Assembly: GCA_002354005.1 (NCBI GenBank)
Contig: DEKS01000020.1
Span: 1 to 18,493, forward strand
DNA length: 18,493 nucleotides
From: Bacteroidales bacterium UBA2716
GTDB lineage: Bacteria; Bacteroidota; Bacteroidia; Bacteroidales; UBA932
Direction: 5' to 3'
A program made the position numbers and the translations under genes. The notes beneath the pieces were generated by a model. The model saw only the letters and a list, made by a program, of their open reading frames with translations, searched no databases and had not been told where the DNA came from. Shown here piece after piece: positions 14,769-18,493 of this stretch. Each line of letters starts with the position of its first letter. Position 1 is the first letter of the stretch.

Positions 14769-17521
14769 AGGTCGATGCTTGTTTCAAGGCCCCCGGAGGG
14801 GCGGTTTTGCAGGTGGAGGGTGGCGCCCAGCTTGTCCACGAGTTCGCGGGTAATCACCAGGCCCAGGCCGTGGCCCCAGGCGGTGGCGCCTTCCCGGAGG
14901 CCGGGGCCGTTGTCCAGAATGGTGATGGTACGGGTGAGATCCTTCGTCGCTCCGCTCCTCAGGATGACAGAAGTGGGCGAAGCCTTGAGGGCGTTGTCCA
15001 GGAGGTTCCTCAGAACGGTGAGGAGCATGTTGCGGTCTGTTCGGACCGTCAGGTCCTCGGGAATATCGATCCGGATAACCGCCTGTCCCTGAACGCTTTC
15101 TACGGCCTCCTTGGCCAGGCTCAGGAGATTTTCTTCCCGCATTACCGGCTCCAGCATGCCTTTTTGGTTCAGCGACCACAGGAGCAGGTTCTCCAGCAGT
15201 GCGGAGGTATTTTGGGCCGATTGCGCGAGCTCTTCCAGGCCCTCCTGAAGCTGCGCGGGGCTCAGGTCCTGGCAGCGCTCCAGGAGCTGCCGGCTGAGCA
15301 GGGCATTCCCCGAAACGGGGTTTCTCAGGTCATGGGAGATGATGGAGAACAGGCGGTTGCGCATGTCCAACTCCTTTTCCAGGAGACGGCGCTCCCGCAG
15401 GCGGATGACAATCCACGCGGCAGCTACGAGCAGGCCCAGGTACAGCACCAGGAAGGGCCAGCGGAGCCAGAGCGGAGGCGGGACGCGGAGTGTGCGGACG
15501 GCGGTGGTGCCGTGCTCCCATCGGCCAAAAAGGTCGGCACTTTGCTCCTGGAGGGTATAGCGCCCGGGGCGGAGGTTGTCCGGCAGGGCTGTGAAGCGCC
15601 CCTGGGTCCATTCGCCGTCGCCCAGGCGGTAGCGGTGATGGACCAGCTTTTCCAGCGGCAGGTTTCCCCGGGCCGGCAAGGCCAGCAGGCTGTCCGGGTG
15701 GAAGGTCACCGCGCCGGCCGCCCCGCCAAAGGCCAGGGAGCCGTCCCGTAAACGGCAGGAGACATGCTCCCCGTAGATGTCCGAGGGGAAGCCCAGCGCT
15801 TGGGGCACCCGGCCCGTGCTTCCGTCGGTGTCCACAAAATACAGCCCGTCTTCCGTACCGGCCCAAAGGCGGCCTTTTTCATCGGCCTCCACCGATTGTA
15901 CCAGCATGCCGTCCAGAAGCGATGGCCGGTCCCCGTCATGCCCGGCTCCGACCGGGCATCTCCACAGACCGCTGCGAGTGGCGGCCCAGACGCTGCCGTC
16001 CGGGGAGAGGCAAAGGTCTGTGACGTAGTCGTCCGGGATGGAGGAATTCCCTCGGAAGTATTTGGTTACCAGTCCGGTATCCTTGTCGATGACATTGATT
16101 CCTGCCTCCGTGGTGGCATAGACCAGATTGCCGTAAGCGTCCTCGATGAGGCGGCTACCCAGACGGGAGCTCAGGTAAATGTTGGTGTCGGTTTGCGGGG
16201 AAGGGTAGCGGAAGGGACTGAGCCAGCGGGGCGGCAGGCTGCGGCGCGCTTTCCGGTCCCATTCGTTGAGGCCCACGCCTTCCCAGGTAACTATCCAGAA
16301 TCGGCCCCGGCTGTCCTCCAAAAAGTCCGATATCCAGTTGGCGCCGTCCAGGTGCCGGGCTTCTACCTGCTCCTTGGGAAGCGGGCCGGTGAGGCGGTCT
16401 TTGTAAGCTTTGCGCCCGTCCTTCCACACCTCCCAGCCGGTGTTGTTCCACAGGCCCACGTATACGGTGCCGGTGCGGTCTTCGTAGAGGCTGGAGACGC
16501 GGTCATCGGCCCGGCCGATCCACATTTTTCCGTTGTGGTCTTCCAGGAGGGCCGTGACATTGTCCTCGGAGAGGGTGCGCACCTGCTGCAGGGCGGGGCA
16601 GAGGACGGAAAGGCCGTTGTCGCCGCCCACCCAGAGGTTACCCTGGCGGTCCTCGAAAAGGCAGTAGAGCTCTGTGGAGGCCGTTTGATAGACGGGCGTG
16701 TCTTCCGGCTTTGCTGTATCGACCGGCCCCAGGCCGTAGGAGCCGGCCGCCCAGAGCCTGCCATCATGCGTTGTCAGAAGCCGTGCATGGGCAATGGGAA
16801 GGCGGCCCAGAGGAACCGGTTTACTGTCCTCGAAGGTATACAGGAGGGAGGTATGGTCTTCAAAGGCGTAGAGCTTTCCGCCGGTTTCCGCGTAGCTTCC
16901 GATGCACATCACGCCTTCCCATGAGGAGAGGGTGACGTGCGGGTCTTTTTTGTTTGCGATATACTGGTTGTAGACCAGGCGCCCGGCAATCCAAAGCTTG
17001 CCGTCCTGCGCCTCATAGATTTGGTAGTAAGGGTAATCGCCCTCCGAGTCCCGCTTTTTGTAGGGACGGCGGGCTTCTTCCCGGATGCCGTCCTGGTAGG
17101 AGAGTTTCAGCAGCAGCGTGTCGCCCACGGTGGCCCAAACGTAGCCCTCCGCGTCCGTGTGCAGCGCCCGGATGTTCCCGGCAATGTCCTTCTGAGCGGA
17201 GCGTAGCGGAGTCGAAGAATCTCTGACCCGGAGCCCCTGCATGCTCCCTACCCACAGCCTGCCCGCCTTGTCCACCGTGAGGGCATTCACCCGGCCATAC
17301 TCCTTCCAACTTTGGAAGCGCACGCCGTCAAAGCGGGCCAGGCCATTTCTGGTGCCAATCCACAGCGCGCCCTCCGCATCCTGTGTGACCGCGTACACCG
17401 TATTGGACGGCAACCCGTCTGCCGCGCTGTAGTTCACAAAACGCAGAGACGCCCGATCACTTTGGGCGTGACGGTCCGGCGCGGCGAGCAGCAGAGATAC
17501 GATGAGGGCAAGGCATGTCAT
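14765..17521 (-). CDS. Reg_prop sensor histidine kinase
   Basis: Encodes a 918-residue inner-membrane sensor. The start at 17521 gives a signal segment (MTCLALIVSLLLAAPDRHAQ) and follows a -7 box; the open frame extends 38 codons further up but runs through a hairpin repeat. The periplasmic part is a Reg_prop beta-propeller sensor (LPSNTVYAVTQDAEGALWIGTRNGLARFDG and many WIG/WVG blade repeats), then a Y_Y_Y-like domain and one membrane helix (about 683-707). The kinase core has an H-box SHDLRNP with His near 730, N-box LRNLLDNALKA (about 840-848), G1 LDNGPG and GHGLGL. Unlike the hybrid kinases common with this sensor type, there is no fused receiver; the receiver is the next gene. Three palindromic elements lie in frame: type A at about 100-112 and 851-862, type B at about 520-530. 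Ligand unknown. Confidence 0.92.
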   Translation of the reverse strand: MTCLALIVSLLLAAPDRHAQSDRASLRFVNYSAADGLPSNTVYAVTQDAEGALWIGTRNGLARFDGVRFQSWKEYGRVNALTVDKAGRLWVGSMQGLRVRDSSTPLRSAQKDIAGNIRALHTDAEGYVWATVGDTLLLKLSYQDGIREEARRPYKKRDSEGDYPYYQIYEAQDGKLWIAGRLVYNQYIANKKDPHVTLSSWEGVMCIGSYAETGGKLYAFEDHTSLLYTFEDSKPVPLGRLPIAHARLLTTHDGRLWAAGSYGLGPVDTAKPEDTPVYQTASTELYCLFEDRQGNLWVGGDNGLSVLCPALQQVRTLSEDNVTALLEDHNGKMWIGRADDRVSSLYEDRTGTVYVGLWNNTGWEVWKDGRKAYKDRLTGPLPKEQVEARHLDGANWISDFLEDSRGRFWIVTWEGVGLNEWDRKARRSLPPRWLSPFRYPSPQTDTNIYLSSRLGSRLIEDAYGNLVYATTEAGINVIDKDTGLVTKYFRGNSSIPDDYVTDLCLSPDGSVWAATRSGLWRCPVGAGHDGDRPSLLDGMLVQSVEADEKGRLWAGTEDGLYFVDTDGSTGRVPQALGFPSDIYGEHVSCRLRDGSLAFGGAAGAVTFHPDSLLALPARGNLPLEKLVHHRYRLGDGEWTQGRFTALPDNLRPGRYTLQEQSADLFGRWEHGTTAVRTLRVPPPLWLRWPFLVLYLGLLVAAAWIVIRLRERRLLEKELDMRNRLFSIISHDLRNPVSGNALLSRQLLERCQDLSPAQLQEGLEELAQSAQNTSALLENLLLWSLNQKGMLEPVMREENLLSLAKEAVESVQGQAVIRIDIPEDLTVRTDRNMLLTVLRNLLDNALKASPTSVILRSGATKDLTRTITILDNGPGLREGATAWGHGLGLVITRELVDKLGATLHLQNRPSGGLETSIDL
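14936..14970 (-). repeat. Type A palindromic element in the kinase ATPase domain
   Basis: Arms ATCCT (14939-14943) and AGGAT (14961-14965) enclose a 17-nt GC-rich loop; the flanks GAGATC and GATGAC match the dsbD copy. Both arms differ from the dsbD copy at the central position (TA to CG), a compensatory change. On the coding strand it reads VILRSGATKDLT, between the N-box and the G1 box of the HATPase domain. Confidence 0.75.
15934..15963 (-). repeat. Type B palindromic element in the kinase sensor domain
   Basis: Stem ATGCCCGG (15938-15945) with CCGGGCAT (15952-15959) and a 6-nt loop, identical in both arms to the dsbD copy. It reads RCPVGAGHDGD in a loop of a Reg_prop blade. The loop is one base longer than in dsbD, so the left half is read in another frame in the two proteins. 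Confidence 0.8.
17186..17223 (-). repeat. Type A palindromic element near the kinase N-terminus
   Basis: On the plus strand the element begins TCTGAGCGGAGCG and ends GTCGAAGAATCTC. It is the longer form of the type A element, in the opposite orientation relative to the coding strand from the other two copies. It reads RDSSTPLRSAQKD in the first propeller blades. One arm is degraded (TTCT against AGAAT with a flanking mismatch), so this copy may be older. Confidence 0.7.
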
Positions 17522-17528
17522 TCCTTCA

Positions 17529-17536
17529 CAAAGATA
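17529..17536 (-). promoter_or_regulatory. -7 box of the histidine kinase gene
   Basis: On the minus strand TATCTTTG, an exact TAnnTTTG match, lies 7 nt before the ATG at 17521. No TTTG is present 20 nt upstream, so the -33 region is weak. Predicted initiation is at or next to the start codon, which would give a leaderless or nearly leaderless transcript. Confidence 0.5.
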
Positions 17537-17610
17537 AGACTTCCTCCGGAAATAACCTTGTAAATCAGCACGCTGTGGCGGATTCCACCACAAGGCGTAT
17601 AACTTCCTGC

Positions 17611-17641
17611 CAGTGGGTGGCAAAATTCTGACCACCTACTG
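17611..17641. repeat. Type C hairpin, copy 1 (REP-like)
   Basis: Stem AGTGGGTGG (17612-17620) with CCACCTACT (17632-17640), plus a closing C-G pair, around an 11-nt AT-rich loop. One position is a G-T pair on the plus strand and an A-C mismatch on the minus strand. Read on the RAYT coding strand, the element starts with GTAG, like the tetranucleotide at the foot of REP sequences. It lies between the RAYT and kinase genes in the intergenic region 17522-17764. Confidence 0.75.
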
Positions 17642-17659
17642 CCAAAAAAGGCCGATTTT

Positions 17660-17694
17660 GCTGGTGGGTGGCGAAAATTTGACCACCTACCAGC
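17660..17694. repeat. Type C hairpin, copy 2 (REP-like)
   Basis: A 12-bp stem, GCTGGTGGGTGG (17660-17671) with CCACCTACCAGC (17683-17694), around an 11-nt loop. It is in the same orientation as copy 1, 51 bp downstream, with the same loop length and the same G-T position. The foot pair A-T of copy 1 is G-C here, a compensatory change that supports a selected hairpin. Confidence 0.78.
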
Positions 17695-17764
17695 ACTTGA
17701 AGAGTGGTTGGGAGCGCCCCTCCGGTCCAGCCAGGGGGAAAATACCGTACAGGTCAGGGAATGT

Positions 17765-18493
17765 CTAAATGGTGTCCAGCAGTTGAGCGGCTTCTGCGTA
17801 GGAAAGGCCACACACGCGGGCTATCTGGTTGGCGTCTGCGCTAAAGCGAAAGCGGATTTGCCGGGCCAGTTCTATCCGCTCCTCCTGGTGAAGCTGGCGA
17901 AAAGACTCCCTTTGGAAAAGGCTCCGGCATAGGTCCGGCAGAGCGGCAAGGATGGTTTGGTCCCGGAACGCGGGCATGGCGGCTTCGGAAGTTTCTATGC
18001 GCTTTTTAGCCTTAGAAGAATTGACCAGGAAGAAATTCATCCGCTTAGGGGTGCGGAACAGTGACTCCACTCCCTTTACATTCACATAGGACGATGGCAG
18101 GATGAACCCGCCACCACCCATTATCCAATGGGCAGGGATGGTATCACAGGTGCTGTGTAGCAGGCGATGCCGTGCCCGGGCCGACAAATCCCCGATGCGG
18201 GTCCCCGTTTGGCTACCCTCCGCGAAGAAGGTGCTCCCTGTTCCCCAGGGATACTGGCTGGGGTGCGCACAGATATTGGCCGCTACACAGTTCATCTGTA
18301 CATAGGCGATAGCCCGCTCGGGAGCCTCGTCGTTATATGGAATTTCTCTGATATCCAGTTTGTTACGTCTTAGAAAATGGGATACGCCATATTTTTTCTG
18401 ATAGTACATGGCATACCGGTGTTTGAACTGCACCACAAAATTCCGCGCCGCTTGCCTGGTTCCTTGCAAGACAAAATGCACATGATTGGACAG
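17765..18493 (-). CDS. RAYT (REP-associated Y1 HUH transposase), 5' end outside the window
   Basis: The visible 242 residues are the main part of an IS200-like single-strand transposase of the REP-associated type. The fragment opens LSNHVHFVLQG, whose HVH is the metal-binding HUH motif, at the window edge. It continues with FKHRYAMYYQKKYG, the conserved RAYT segment, and AIAYVQMNCVAANICAHPSQYPWGTGS. This last segment matches the family pattern YIxxNPVxAGIxxxPxxYPWSS and contains the catalytic Tyr in a YxxxN motif. A C-terminal region of about 100 residues ends in an HTH-like segment (ADANQIARVCGLSYAEAAQLL). No partner tnpB and no IS ends are seen. RAYTs are usually single-copy domesticated genes that act on nearby REP hairpins; two such hairpins lie 71 bp beyond its stop. 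The gene looks intact as far as visible. Confidence 0.82.
   Translation of the reverse strand: MSNHVHFVLQGTRQAARNFVVQFKHRYAMYYQKKYGVSHFLRRNKLDIREIPYNDEAPERAIAYVQMNCVAANICAHPSQYPWGTGSTFFAEGSQTGTRIGDLSARARHRLLHSTCDTIPAHWIMGGGGFILPSSYVNVKGVESLFRTPKRMNFFLVNSSKAKKRIETSEAAMPAFRDQTILAALPDLCRSLFQRESFRQLHQEERIELARQIRFRFSADANQIARVCGLSYAEAAQLLDTI

Noticed and set aside
17522..17635. 38-codon N-terminal extension of the histidine kinase
   Set aside because: It runs into type C hairpin 1 and passes the -7 box; starting at 17521 gives a proper signal segment.
17717..17737. CCCCT/AGGGG hairpin between the RAYT stop and the type C repeats
   Set aside because: Only 5 bp with an 11-nt loop and no T-run on either strand; too weak for a terminator, and not matched elsewhere in the window.
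1..18493. CRISPR array, prophage, integron or toxin-antitoxin system
   Set aside because: No regularly spaced repeats, integrase, phage structural genes or paired small toxin/antitoxin frames were seen.

Overview
The window looks like chromosomal DNA of a gut-type Bacteroidota (order Bacteroidales), probably an uncultured lineage. The evidence is the rpsG-fusA-rpsJ order, promoter boxes of the Bacteroidota type (TTTG, 20 nt, then TAnnTTTG or a close variant), the absence of Shine-Dalgarno leaders, and families typical of the phylum: a TonB-dependent receptor with a DUF4249 lipoprotein, and a Reg_prop sensor histidine kinase. Genes are GC-rich; the main intergenic regions are AT-rich.

Layout. 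38-2975: ribosomal protein S7, EF-G and S10, closed by a strong intrinsic terminator (2997-3026). 3027-3272: AT-rich regulatory region with a 27-bp palindrome in front of a small AraC-type regulator (3273-3644). Converging on it is a CrtI-like FAD oxidoreductase (3648-5108, minus). A tRNA-Ile2 (CAU anticodon, lysidine type) lies at 5193-5265. A co-directional plus-strand run follows: nitroreductase, EamA permease, DsbD, CyuA-type cysteine desulfidase, LolA-like protein, small lipoprotein, TonB-dependent receptor and DUF4249 lipoprotein. From dsbD on, gaps are 20 nt or less and most junctions overlap, so this is probably one envelope-related operon. On the minus strand a Reg_prop histidine kinase and a LuxR-type response regulator (14115-17521) converge on that operon and overlap its last gene by 11 nt. 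The window ends inside a RAYT/Y1-type HUH transposase (17765-18493, minus), whose HVH motif lies at the very edge.

The most interesting layer is a set of short palindromic repeats in three families. Type C is a tandem pair of covarying hairpins with a GTAG foot, next to the RAYT gene (17611-17694). Types A and B are about 30-40 bp palindromic elements lying in frame inside dsbD (one A, one B) and the histidine kinase (two A, one B), one of them within the kinase ATP-binding domain. They resemble REP/RAYT systems and Rickettsia palindromic elements: DNA-level repeats tolerated as extra peptide loops.

Functional reading, part inference: the dsbD-cyuA-lolA-lipoprotein-TonB-DUF4249 run joins periplasmic thiol chemistry and cysteine breakdown to outer-membrane lipoprotein and uptake functions. 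The adjacent two-component system may sense a related envelope or nutrient signal.
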